Assembly: GCF_963678635.1 (NCBI RefSeq)
Contig: NC_087064.1
Location: forward strand, 23,984,539-24,048,538
Origin: Symsagittifera roscoffensis
Lineage: Eukaryota; Xenacoelomorpha; Acoela; Convolutidae
DNA: 64,000 nt
Direction: 5' to 3'
Shown here one piece after another: positions 11,217-23,200 of this stretch. The notes beneath the pieces were generated by a model. It searched no databases, had not been told where the DNA came from, and was given only the letters and a program-made list of their open reading frames with translations. The stretch's first letter is position 1. Every line of letters begins with the position of its first letter. The position numbers and the translations under genes were made by a program.

Positions 11217-11648
11217 CGACTTTGTGCGACTCATGATTCGACTGTGTTCGACTCATGATTCGACCCTGTTCGTCTCTCTCGACCCTGTTCAACTCATGAT
11301 TTGACCCTGTTCGACCCATGATTCGACCATGTTCGACTCATGGTTCGACCCTGTTCGACTTATGATTCGAACCTGTTCGACCCATGATTCGACCCTGTCT
11401 GACCCATAATTCGACCCCGTTTGACTCTTGATTCGACCCTGTTTGACTCATGATTCGACCCTGTTCGACTCATGATTCGACTCTGTTCGACTCATGGTTT
11501 GACCCTCTTCGACTCTATCGACGCTGTTCGACTCATGATTCGACCCATGATTCGACTTTGTTCGCCAATAGTATTCGTTCGACTGTCTTAGTTTGCGACG
11601 AAAATTGGACTCTGTTTGACCGTGTCGGTCGAATCATGAGTCGAACAC
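11217..11648 (+). repeat. 22-bp minisatellite array
   Basis: A diverged tandem array with a unit close to GTTCGACTCATGATTCGACC plus CT, with well over a dozen units. Many units differ by point changes or small deletions. The last unit (about 11627-11648) is inverted, reading GGTCGAATCATGAGTCGAAC. The region shows a short open frame, but its codons simply follow the repeat, so it is not called a gene. Confidence 0.9.
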
Positions 11649-12674
11649 CTCAGCCCGGGCGGGAAACACTTTAGTCCCCGGTCGCAATAGCCTTGCGATT
11701 AGAAAGGGATACTGCAACTAGAAACTAGACTTTTTCTTGTACTTTGCTCGCAGATTTCATCAGCTTACTTTATTACCACAGTGAATTTCTGTTACTATGC
11801 CAGTGAGTTTAGTGTATAGGTTTCGAGTCCAGTCAGGAGCCTCACTTTTTGCAAACTGTTAACATTTGTGCTCAAATTACGCCATAACACTGGTATTTGT
11901 CGTTGCTGTTAAATCCGCGAGAAATCATTACCATCACAATACCACTTCAAACAGTTTTTTGAAATACCACTTGACAATACCACAGTTCACAATACCACTT
12001 CAAACAACAAAAAAGAAACTTCGGCTAATTGATTGATTAGCATGAAAAAAAAACAAAAAAAATTTTCGGTCTAAGAAATTTGAAAACTATTAAAAAATCA
12101 GAGATAAAAATGTCTAGCATAGAAAAAGAATCTAAATAGTGAAAATAGTCATATCTTTTTGCCAAGAGTCACAAAATCAAAAAAAAATTAAGAATCCAAA
12201 CTTCAGCAAACAGCGCTTAAATATGATAAAACACTTTATCAGCTCTTAGCTTGCTTTGGGGCACCAAAATTTGCGGGAAAAATAAATCAGACTCTAGCTG
12301 CTTTTCATGATTTTGAAATTGATTGGAACATCGCCCGGTAATATCGTGTAATTTGCCCTCTATCGGGATTTTTTTTTTCGAAAATTGATTAACATAATTT
12401 AAAGAGGTAAGACGGAGCTTTCAATGCAACAAAAACATAGCACGGCAAACTGTACTAAATAACGAGAGCACTAAAGATAATTGAACATTATTCAATATAG
12501 GAAAAAAACAAGATCCGCAAATTTTTTTAAAGGTTTTTGCCTCGAATCGTATTAAATCAAGTAAAGTTTGTTATCAGGAAAACCAATACCAAAAACGACA
12601 ATTGAGTGTTAAACTAGCATAAAAAACGTAGGAATCAAAAGCGCGGCAAAACACACTAGAGCAGATATCAATTA
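11649..12674. other. Intergenic AT-rich DNA with one half of a duplicated segment
   Basis: No gene is visible. It contains a 123-bp block (12036-12158) that recurs exactly at 14543-14665; otherwise it is A-rich simple sequence. Confidence 0.5.
12036..12158 (+). repeat. 123-bp exact direct repeat, copy 1
   Basis: Begins ATTAGCATG and ends GTCATATCTTT. It is identical base for base to 14543-14665, including the A9-C-A8 run, while both flanks differ. This points to a recent duplication or a small mobile sequence. Confidence 0.9.
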
Positions 12675-13200
12675 GCTCGAAATAATTAAATATATTAAAA
12701 AACAATACAATTTAATAAATGTACAAAAGGTTTTAAAAATTAATATAATATAAAGTAAGACAAAATAAAATAAAATTATATAAAATAGATTATTATAAAA
12801 TAAGATAATATAAAAAATATAGAATGATACGACATAATATAATATAAAATAATGAAATTGAAAATCATTTACCATAATATCATATAATATATTATAATAA
12901 AATTTAATATAATATAATATGAACTACTATAATTTAATATAACTTAATATAATATAAAAAAATTTAATTTAATATAACAGAAAATAACATTTTATAAAAG
13001 AAAAAAAAATCATATAATCTAATATAATATAATATAAAATAATATAATATAAATAATATAAGATATTATAATATAGTATATTATACTATAACACAAATTG
13101 TATAATATAATATAACAAAGTATAAAATAATATAAAATATTATAATATAATAAACAATTTGTATTACATGATATTATACTATATCATATAATATAATACG
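12675..13200. repeat. TATAA-type low-complexity AT tract
   Basis: About 500 bp made almost wholly of variants of TATAA, TAATA and TAAAATA. This is simple-sequence DNA with no coding potential. Confidence 0.9.
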
Positions 13201-13734
13201 AGTCAAATATTCCGCTAAAGACTTTTTTGAAGACTGAGGACAGAGAAATGAAGTTAAAACGACTCTAGGGGAGTATGCAGACACAAATGGGAGTAGGCAG
13301 TCTTTCAATAGACACCCCTTTAAAAAAATAAGTAGAAGTTTCTGAGAATAACTAAAATTTTTCCAACAAAATTAGAAATAATTTTAATGACGAAAAAAAG
13401 AAATTTCAACAAAGCAATTGGTAAACATACAACCAACTTGAAAAGGGCATAGGGAATATTGAAAAGTGTGTTACCGTTAAAAATAACCAAAATTAGGTCA
13501 TTAAGCCAATAACAAATAGGCCGAAAGAACAAAAAAAAAAAGAAAAAAACACGAAGTCTAGGTAAGTAAAATGACAAATTGTAGTAAATCATACAGTAAA
13601 AGCAACATTGAAGAAAAATGCGCGCAGCAAAGAAATGATTCCAAGACGTGACAACCCAGCCAACGACAGATAAGCAGAGAAATAGTTGACCGAATCTTTT
13701 TTTTTGAAACAGAATTTTTCCCGTTTGAAAAAAA

Positions 13735-13920
13735 AAAACAGGCCCTGGTCAAATTCGAACCCAGGACCTTTGCCATTCGAGGTATATTTACTAACCCCGT
13801 GCTAAGTTGGCTCGGAGCGCATAAAAATGTGAACTCACTATGAACTAAGATACAAGTGATTCCGGAAAAGTCTATATTCCACTTTGATAACGCTTGCTAA
13901 TCGCAAGTATAAAAATAAAA
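13735..13920 (-). repeat. tRNA-derived SINE-like copy
   Basis: On the minus strand an A-box-like stretch (TTAGCACGGGGTTAG) is followed about 40 bp later by a good B box (GGGTTCGAATTTGACC). This is the internal promoter layout of tRNA-derived SINEs. On the + strand it is followed by a hairpin-like end (AACGCTTGCTAATCGCAAGT, about 13889-13908) that recurs in the copy near 24245-24270 and, more weakly, near 38826. Confidence 0.65.
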
Positions 13921-14542
13921 TATTACAATAGAATATAAAAACAATTTAAAACAAATTATTTTATTTTTTTGAAAAAATTAAAAAATTATTTAAAATAATG
14001 AAATATTAAAAAATTTAGACTGAGTCGAAGCTGAGCTTCGCACCAATGGTAATACAATACATGTCAAAAAACTCGAACTAACAAAATGAATCAGGCTAGT
14101 TTCAAACCAAAAACCCGCCAAGACAACCGAAAATGAAATTAGCATTAGAATGAACTCACCAAGCACTAGCAAAGCCGTAAACACTTTAGCAGAAATTTTT
14201 TAAGTCGGAGTAAAATCAGCAAGATATAACACTTTCAAACTAATCATAAAGTCACACTTGCCCTCAAAACACGCATGTAAAATTTTTAGTTGCTCAACAA
14301 ATGCAATAATATGATGTCGCTAAGCCGATTCAAAATAGACCGAACTTTATCAGGCCTTACAAAAGAAAAAACCAAAATCCAAATCTCTTGAAAAAATTTT
14401 ATGACTAAAAAAGTTATTAAGTCCCATTCACTCTCAAAACGCACACACACGCATATGCAAAAATATTTCTTGTCAAAAGACGCAATATCATGCCATACAT
14501 TCGTTTTTTCTTGGGTCGAAAACATCAAACCGAACAGTAAAA

Positions 14543-14665
14543 ATTAGCATGAAAAAAAAACAAAAAAAATTTTCGGTCTAAGAAATTTGAAAACTATTAA
14601 AAAATCAGAGATAAAAATGTCTAGCATAGAAAAAGAATCTAAATAGTGAAAATAGTCATATCTTT
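14543..14665 (+). repeat. 123-bp exact direct repeat, copy 2
   Basis: Exact copy of 12036-12158, 2507 bp downstream in the same orientation. Confidence 0.9.
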
Positions 14666-14789
14666 AGCAAAAAAAGACAAAAAAGGAAGAATTTGAAGTC
14701 AAGGCTAGCAGAACGTTAAAAAAATCAGAGCACTAAAAGCAAAAACAACCTGTACAGCAAGCAAAAACAATTCTACGATGTGTCAGTTA

Positions 14790-15060
14790 AGACGACAATA
14801 CATGAACAAACAAATTTAAGGCCGAAAAAAAAAATCTTTAAACGGAGAATAGGAACTTTGTCGTCCCAGGTGTGTTCTTTTCCTCTCAAACCAAGCTAAA
14901 GTGAGCCCGAGATGCAAAAAACTTTGTATTCATGATGAATGAACCCACTTAACAATTTTTAATTTGACCATTCTGTGAACATAGTTATTTACGGGATAAA
15001 ATCTAGTACACGATGCAATTCAATTCCCTTGTTTATAGCAAGGGTAAATATAAGAAGTAT
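14790..15060 (-). repeat. Diverged SINE-like copy
   Basis: It shares the block TTTGTCGTCCCAGG and the end hairpin around CCCTTGTTTATAGCAAGGG with the copy at 56430-56760. Its B box (AGTTCCTATTC on the minus strand) is degraded. Confidence 0.5.
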
Positions 15061-15662
15061 ACAAAAAAAATTAATTTGGAAAAGCATTTTTTTTAAAATC
15101 AATTGATTAGAGAAAAATTGAAATTGAAGAAAAAAAAATTGACATTATACTTAAACTCTAGTTGTAAAATTAAATTAAAAAAATCGAGTTCAGCGAGATT
15201 TTGAAATGCTTTCATGACAAAAATTGCTGTTGAATGACAAAAAAATAGACCATCAGTCGTTCTGTTGAAAACATTCATTTACGGAATAAAATGCAGCATC
15301 CTTCAAAAAATCGAAAAGATAAAATCATTTAGTATAACTGCTTGCATACTTGTGACAAACACAGCTTATTTTGAAGATATGCCCAAATCAAAATGAGAAT
15401 AGCCAACAACCAGTAAGAAAAAAAATCAAAAACGCAGCATTACGAGGCCAAAATGTGCACTGGATAGGCGCACAATTTTGTGTCTGTATGTTCCTGGATT
15501 CCAGAGACAAGTCTTTAAACATGTGAAAATTTTGTCGGAACGATCAAAAGAAAGTAAAAAACAAAAGAAAAACAAAGGGAGCGTCCTTGTTGCGGAATCC
15601 GCTTACAATGCACAAAATGCACAGTTTGGCCTCGTAATGAAGGAAACAAAAAGAAAACTGAC

Positions 15663-16500
15663 TTAATGTTGGAGAAAAACTTCAGTTATGAATTTCGAAG
15701 TAAAAATTATATGGCTTTATAGCCCTTGTAATTATCAGAGCAAATTAGGATTGACCATTTTTTTGATAAAATCAACCCAATTTGAGAAAATTGGATAAAA
15801 AGACAAACTTTTTTTCATTGGGAAACCTGATAGTTGAATAATGTTTTGTAATTGAGAAATCGGGCATTTTTTGTGCAATGATTGAGTTTGCTTTTCTTTT
15901 AACTACGAAAACAATTTGAAGTTAAACAGAAATCAAATTTCAAAGTGCGAAAAATCAAACTTGATTAAAACTTGCATTTTTTCTTAAAAACCAGTTTTAA
16001 AATTCATCACGGTCTCTATAAATGACAGTCTTTTTGTTCTTCTCCACTTAAATTATACCAAATGGGAGTTGGTATATTTACTACTAACATAAAAAAACGG
16101 ACAATTCGAAAAAATCAATGAAAGCAAAGAAACAAAAAAGCTCATGTTAAAGAAAAAGTTTCAATTTCGAACTTCCAAGTAAATAAATATGACCCTAATG
16201 CTCTTTGAATTTCGAGACGAGTTTATGATTGACACAATTCTAAAATGAACTTAACTCAATTTGAGAAAACTGGATCAATAAATAGAGTTTTCGTTCCATC
16301 GGTAATCTAAAAATTAAATTCCACCGTTGAATTTATAAACCGTTCGTTTTTTTTGCGTCATTTCCACATTTTTATGTGGGGATCGCAAATAATTTTAAAC
16401 AGATAAAACTGAAAAGAACTTAAAGAAGTGAAAATACATGTAACACATTCATAAATGCATTAATATGAAACATAAGAAACAGAGACATCATTTTTCAGCA
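15663..16500 (+). repeat. Two partial copies of the AAGAGTAATGAAC repeat family
   Basis: Segments at about 15663-16030 and 16130-16500 share with other copies the order TTCGAATTTC, CTCTTTGAATTTC, ATTTATGAT, CCAATTTGAGAAAA(C)TGGAT, then GAAAAATCAAA. The terminal inverted repeats are not intact in these copies. Confidence 0.55.
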
Positions 16501-16903
16501 CTTCGCTTTCTTTGTTATTGATCCAACCATTTGAAAAGTGTGGAGGAACTTACTTAAGTCCCTTCAGTCATAATTCGAGCAAAATTAGAAAAAGTTTGAA
16601 GTTTTTTTCTGAGTGTTGGAAAATTTATGATTTTTGGTTAAGGTCAGGCTAATAAGGTGAACGGACAGGCTTACGACAGCTTATTTAAGATCAATTTAGG
16701 CCACGAAAACTTAATTTTACATGAGTTAAGTGATTTTTTGGTGTTGTTTATTTCCCGTTTTTCTGGTCATTTTTCTACAAAAACTGTGTTCCAATTACCA
16801 AATTGACTATGACTGTTTATTTTTTTCGTTGAGATATTTTTATCACTTGACAGAGAAAAAAAAACAATACTTATTTAAAAAACATAGACAAATGACATTT
16901 AGA

Positions 16904-17376
16904 AAAGAGTAATGAACGCAAGGAAAATGAAAAAAAAAAACTAACTTGTTTCTTTTCAAAAACCTTCAAATTATGAATTTCGAAAAAAATAGATGGCCGT
17001 AAAAATGTTTGAATTTGTAGAACAATTTATGATGTAGAGCAGTTAATACTAAGATTCACCCAATTTGAAAAAAAAACTTGATCAATAGGCAAAACTTTGA
17101 TGCTTTTAATGTTTCGATGGGAAATCTGATAATTAATTTCCAATTTCGAAATTAGAAGTCGATTAAGTTTTTCGTGACATTTACACTTTCCTGTTCGATA
17201 GTGGAGTTTGAATTCCTTTTAACAATGGAAATGCATCGAATTTAAAAAGAAATCACAAGTCATACCGCGAAAAATCAAAATTGAGCGTGCACAAATTTTA
17301 AGACTTTTCCCAAAAAAAAAACAAGAAAAAAATCACCAAGACTTATGTAAGCGTACTCACTGCGTTAATAACTCTT
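16904..17376 (+). repeat. Copy of the AAGAGTAATGAAC terminal-inverted-repeat element
   Basis: It starts AAGAGTAATGAACGC at 16904 and ends with a mutated inverse (GTTAATAACTCTT, 17364-17376). The interior carries the family landmarks GAATTTCGAAAA, CCAATTTGAAAA and ACCGCGAAAAATC. It has no coding capacity, as expected for a MITE-like or other non-autonomous element. Confidence 0.6.
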
Positions 17377-18379
17377 TAGAAAAAATGCATGTATTTTTTC
17401 AAGACTATGGTTGCCACATTCTGTGCTATTTGCAGAGTAGCCGTCTATCTTTATTATCTATTCGATTTAGCAACTGGGTCTCCAACTGGTCGATTGTCGA
17501 CTTCTCCAAAATGCTTTCCGCGATTCATTTTCATGGACGCGCCATTTTTGCCTTACTCGTCCGAATAAAAACGAAGCCCAGAGTAAACAATTGAATTGAA
17601 ATATCTAAAAATTTTCAGAGCATTTTGAACATTGATCATATAATTGTTGAGATTAAATTGACGATTAGTAAAATGATATATATATATTCATGAATCAAGA
17701 ATCCATTATTCCACTCAGTGGTTCACAACATCAAAATTGGTTGACAGATTATCACCAGACCCAAATTAGGGCCTAAACCTCCAACACTTAAACATTTATA
17801 CCACTATTATCCAATTTGAACAATTCAAGGAGTATGGTTGCCTCAAAATTACAAAGACAAACACGATTAACTATTCTTTTTCATCTTTGGGAAAGCAATA
17901 TTAAAATATTGACACAATTATATTAAAAGCATCAAAACATCGAGTTCTAAACGCAAGAGGAAATGAAAAAAAAGCACGCCAACTATTGACGAATAAGTCA
18001 TTGTTTTGTACATTGCCAATAAACTCGGAAACACATTACAGATTCAATGATTGCAATTTGTGAGCAATAGTTTTGGATCAAATGAACTTAACAGGCACAT
18101 CATTGAACGTTTCAAATTATAATCTTCATATGGCCCATCAAAAAGTTTTTTCCAGTATTACTGGCAATTATGGTATAGTTTTACCAAAACACGGGCTCTG
18201 AAAAATCATATTTGTTTTGCCAAGTTTAATTGATCTCCGATTTCAGTCAGCATAGCACAAGAAAGTACTCAAAAACGTATGAAACTAGCACATATAGGGT
18301 TGATATAAAAAGTTCAATCAAGGAATTGTACTTCCCTCATTGAGGTTGAGTTTTGTTATTCTTAGATTGAATTATAGTT
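17377..18379. other. Intergenic / 3' flank of the E2F7/8 gene
   Basis: No gene is supported. The E2F7/8 3' UTR should lie in the right part because the gene reads leftward and stops at 18380. I did not find an unambiguous polyadenylation signal. Confidence 0.5.
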
Positions 18380-20233
18380 TCAGAAGGTAACGCCAGTTAG
18401 CTGGGCAGCTGCTAGCGCTGCCTCATTCATGATTTCTTGTGCTGCCACATCCGAGCTGATATTTTCTCCAGCCGCAATTTGAGGATAACTGAAGCAGTTT
18501 GCTTCAGCATTCATTTGGACACTCTGTTGCACGTTGTAAAGCGCAGCAGCTTGTGCTAACATCGCCTGCTCTATTTCCGCAGTTGAAGCGATGCCTGGAG
18601 GAGCTGCAAAGAGATGTTGATTTTCCACGCAGCAATTCGAAGACGTCAAGTTCAAATGCGAACCGCCGTTTGCTTCCACATGGTTATGAAAAGATGTGTC
18701 TCTGTTTTGAAGTTGACTCAGCTGATAACTCATTTGAGCCGCCTCATAACCCCCGGTCACTGAATTTTCCACGCTGAAAATGTTGTTGTAATCATTTGAT
18801 TGTTGAGCAGCTGCAGCTATTAACAAGTTTTCGTCGAAAGTCAAACCATTCTGCGAAAGCTGAGAATTAGTGTGTGGAGTGGGATACGCATATACGTCAC
18901 CAGGATAACTATCAGGAATGTTGTGGACGTATTCAGATCTACAGCTTTGACTTGCATTGTAATTCGGTACACTCGGAGAACCAGTATGTTGGGATAAATT
19001 AATAGCATTCTCTTGGCTAGACTGATAGAAAGCGCTTGGTGACTGATGGTTATACATATTAGCACTAACACCCGGCGTCGAGGTCGCTGATTGCATTCCA
19101 TTGCAGTAACTACCCGAAGAGTCAGAATAAGACATCTCCGGTTGATTTGGGTAACCTTCTGTAGCGAAATGAACAGGAGTGTGAGTGGTCGCATTTAAAG
19201 AGTCTGAGACATTAGCTGGGGTCCTTGAAACACTAGAAGACCAGGTTGAGCTCCCAGATTCAACCGATTGCTGCATGAAGCTTCGGTCTACTGGTGGAAT
19301 TACATAATTCTGCGGATCCTGGCAGCCCACTATTTCAGATTTTGTGTCCAAATTTTGAGCATTAGTCCAACGATCCAGACACATCTTGGGTTCCATTGTT
19401 GCGTTCGGTGCCCATGTGATTCCAATAGGTCGAACCAGTTCCTCAGTCGATGCCGGTGTAGCCATGGGAAAAGACGTGAGAGGACTTACAGGCCCGTTAT
19501 TTCCATTCACAGAAAACAAATACGTACTAAGTTCTTTGCAGTCATCTGAAGCTGAATTGACGTTGTGCACAGTATCCAGTATCTGTCGATCCCGGTCGGC
19601 GTCCCACAACTCACGGATATGGGGATAGAAATCACAGTCGGCAGGAATCATGTATTCGTCTATCATACTTGCTAGATTGGCCCCATTTTTCCTTGCAAGA
19701 TTAGTCTCACTTTCATGAATTCGCTCCAAAACTGCAGCACCATTCAAGGGCAGAAGTTTCGGAAACTTGACTCTTATTTCCTTGAGGTTGCCTGTCTCAT
19801 TGCACGCCTCAGTGAATCGCGCGTCATCGCCGAAATTAACTTGATAACCAATTTTACGAAACGCCGAGGTAGGTGCGGGAATATTACTTCTAATTCCTGT
19901 CGATTTCTTTGCAGGAGGCTCTTCACTGATATCTCTGAAGTCGCGCAGATTGTTTAATTCAGAATCTTCCAGTTTCGAAAGATTTATTTTGAAGTTGTTT
20001 GGCAAAACTACCTCCGGATATGTGCAGCTGCTGGCAGGCAGGAGGCAGAAAGTAGTTTCTTTCATGACAATAGTTTTTATAAGTAGGGCTCTTTTTGTTG
20101 GCCTGTAGTTGTCAAATCCCGGAGTTTTAATCAACGCTCTGAAAGTGTCCAAAGACGTAGGATTCGACTTTCTGGACAGATCTGGTTTTCGGCAACCTCG
20201 CTCAGAGAAACCGCTACCGTTATTGTATGACGC
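18380..20233 (-). CDS. E2F7/8: E2F7/8 exon 10, long C-terminal exon
   Basis: An open stretch of 617 codons from a TATGTTTTAG acceptor to TGA at 18380-18382. The first part ([13 protein letters not shown], then [19 protein letters not shown]) is basic; the rest is rich in N, Q, S and A with no domain I recognise. Such regions in this family serve as flexible repressor or partner-binding tails. Its length and freedom from stops in AT-rich DNA make it clearly coding. Membership in the E2F gene rests on strand, position and phase. Confidence 0.82.
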   Translation of the reverse strand, partial: ASYNNGSGFSERGCRKPDLSRKSNPTSLDTFRALIKTPGFDNYRPTKRALLIKTIVMKETTFCLLPASSCTYPEVVLPNNFKINLSKLEDSELNNLRDFRDISEEPPAKKSTGIRSNIPAPTSAFRKIGYQVNFGDDARFTEACNETGNLKEIRVKFPKLLPLNGAAVLERIHESETNLARKNGANLASMIDEYMIPADCDFYPHIRELWDADRDRQILDTVHNVNSASDDCKELSTYLFSVNGNNGPVSPLTSFPMATPASTEELVRPIGITWAPNATMEPKMCLDRWTNAQNLDTKSEIVGCQDPQNYVIPPVDRSFMQQSVESGSSTWSSSVSRTPANVSDSLNATTHTPVHFATEGYPNQPEMSYSDSSGSYCNGMQSATSTPGVSANMYNHQSPSAFYQSSQENAINLSQHTGSPSVPNYNASQSCRSEYVHNIPDSYPGDVYAYPTPHTNSQLSQNGLTFDENLLIAAAAQQSNDYNNIFSVENSVTGGYEAAQMSYQLSQLQNRDTSFHNHVEANGGSHLNLTSSNCCVENQHLFAAPPGIASTAEIEQAMLAQAAALYNVQQSVQMNAEANCFSYPQIAAGENISSDVAAQEIMNEAALAAAQLTGVTF

Positions 20234-23200
20234 CTAAAACATATTGAGATATATGAGAAAAAATATGCAAACTTTTTTTACAGATAAGAGCAACCGATTG
20301 CTGTGAGAGTAGCATATATTGTTCCGACCAAATAACCATCGCAATTTTGCTCCTATGAGCAAGTGTGGCACAGAAATCTGCTACCAGCAATGCCTTTTAG
20401 AGCGATATTTTAAATATAAATATATATATATTTTAAGAGTTAAATGAAACTAGCATACCCAACGCTGCGAAGCAGCTTCGACAAACACAGATCTTGCAGG
20501 TATACTAGAGCATAATCAGAAACAAAACCCTAAAATCGCTGACAGTATAAAACTGCATTTTTCAAATTCAAAAGAAAAATTTCTGAAACGATTTCATTTG
20601 TAATATAATTAAATTCACCAATTAGATTCTTACTACCAAACACACTTACTACCAAAGACGCTTAATAAATAACAAATAATAGCCAAAAATGATGCAAAGA
20701 ACAGATGTTATGAAAATTCCAATGTTACAGATCATGATTATAGCAAAAGTGTCACCAAATCATGTATTTTGCGACCAAATATTGAGCACTTACATTTGCG
20801 ACTTAGGGTAGAAAAAAAGAAAGTTCAAACTATTACACTAAAGCTCGCAAGCTGGCTAGTGTAAATAAATTTTACATTTCGAATTGAAATTTTGATTATG
20901 CTGAAAATTTGCTTAGTTGAAACGAAAGAATAGGTATTGATGAAAACTTGGAAATCAACTTTTTAGGCTGAATTAATCAGTTATTTATTTCCTGAACTTG
21001 TGTAAAAAGGATTACGCTGAAGTTGATTACGCAAACAAAAACATTATTGAAATTGCTAGGTTTGTGATAACTATAAAAATTTTCACTTACAACGGCTGAC
21101 AAATGTATCACGATTGAACAAAACATACGATCTATTTTAATATTGCCCGTTGAAGTTATGGCTGTCTCATTATGATGAATATCAGAGGACAACATGAAGG
21201 TCACAAAAGAAGCGTTTGAGAAAATATCAACAATGAAACCCCCAAAAAAGCACATTTTGTTTTCTCTGTACTTACTCAAAATTTCAGTCAGAGCAGCTTT
21301 TAAAGCACTCAAAGATGTATCTGAAGGTCTTCTTTGATGTAAGGAAAACAATTAAAAATCGAACACTGTGTGGTGTAATACAACGAAATTAACGTTATTC
21401 ACAATTTCTGAACGACAGTTTCTGAGATCGTAAACAACAATTCCAGCATGTGGTCAAGAGTTACATATTGATGCAACATCAAATCTTTGCAAATTAAAAC
21501 CTGGAATTTCGAAACTTGTTATTAACAGTTGGAATTAGCCATGTTTCAGAGAAAAAAAAATTTCAGATGCCTTGACAAAGGGTTGACGAGAAGCAAGGTT
21601 ACAACTTTTGGCAAGAGTCTGAACATTCTCGAAGAGTATTTGAACTTTTGGAATTTTGGGTACACTTGCGAGAAAACGACGAAAAAGCAGCTCTATCAAG
21701 TGAAATAAGAAGTAGAAATAAGCCTCAAATTAGCAAAAACTAGGCTACGTGAAGATTTCGAATCTACAACCTAACGCAATCAAAAGATTTTGAGTCTCAC
21801 GCACTATCAACTCAGTCACGCAAGCTTAACAACCAACAAACACTAGTCACGAATAAAGTAGTTACAAATACTAACAAATAGCCAATGCGATTCAGCAAAA
21901 GTGAAACCAAATACAAAGACACAACTTTGCAAAAAAAAATTTGGAAATTAACAAACTGAAGACGTCCAAACTAAGTTTGCATGTAACAAATCGGAAAGCA
22001 TAAAGCCACATAATGTCTAAATTATGCATTTCAAAAAATTGCGAGATATATTGAGTTTGAAAAATTCTGAAATCTACTTTCCACTATTGTTATTTTGTTT
22101 GAAACTAAATCACTTTTTTCGGTTCATTTGATGAATAAAAAATGCATCAACTGTGTTAACTAATTACTATTCGAATTTCGAATCACATGCTACGAAAAAG
22201 CTGTAAAGGTGCCCCAAAAGTGGCACCAATATTTGCGACTTAGTTTGGAAAAAAAAGAAGGATCGTACTAATACACTCGCTTCGCAAGTGTAAAAAAAAT
22301 TTCCATCGGTTAAAATTTGTATCTGACCCGGGAGTTTTCATATTGCGGCGTGAAATCATTCATCAATATACATATTACCAGAATAAATATTAATAACATT
22401 TTCTTGATTTTTGGTTTAGTAATTTAACTAACTTTTTTGCAACAAGAAAAAAGAGAACTTAAAGCTCAAATAAATTAAAACTAATAGCTTAATGAATATT
22501 TAAAACAATATTTGATCTCTTTACCTGCTTCATCGGCGCTACATGTACTCTAAAAACGATAAAATCAAATCCACTTTCCTACCAAACATTTTATATCTTT
22601 GTGAACGCACATCACTACCCAATGCGCTCGGTTTTATGGACAAATCACTTGGCTACATACCACTACCAGTTCGTAACCGGCACATTTCGTAACCGGAGAA
22701 CGTATGTTGCCCCTTTTGGAGAAACAATTCGAACTGAACTTAAAAAAAATCAGAAGTCCCAATCACAAAACAGTAAATTTGAGCGTGAACAAAAAATCAA
22801 GACAACCCATGTATGTGTGTCTGTACCATGTTCGTTGACACTGCATGAATTAGGCGCGAAACGTAAATAATTGTTTGGAAATAAGGAAATGCCATTTATA
22901 TATACTTGGCAAATAAACAGAATAGTAGCTCTATAAAAACGTCAAAATTAATTAAAGAAATACTGAAAATTAGCAAGTATCGAAACACGCCTTGAAAAAC
23001 AACCAACTTCAAAAAGTAACAAGGATAGCCAGTTGCTGTGCAAGTAGCACAGAATGGTCCAAAAATACTGACTTGAGAAAAAAAATTCAGACACAGAGAC
23101 GAATCTGAGCTTCGCACCACTTGCGATACAAAAATGAATGACCGTGATTAAAATCAAATGAAAAATAAAAAATTACAAAAAAAACCTCCGAAAATTGTTT

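Noticed and set aside
11450-11674. Open frame over the minisatellite.
   Set aside because: Its sequence only reflects the 22-bp repeat and its divergence.
21300-21345. A minus-strand stretch ([19 protein letters not shown]) with a perfect GTAAGTA donor inside E2F7/8 intron 9.
   Set aside because: No phase choice links it to exon 10 without a stop, and the acceptor is poor.
22601-22870. Plus-strand 89-codon frame in E2F7/8 intron 9.
   Set aside because: No recognisable domain, no splice support, and it lies among repeats.
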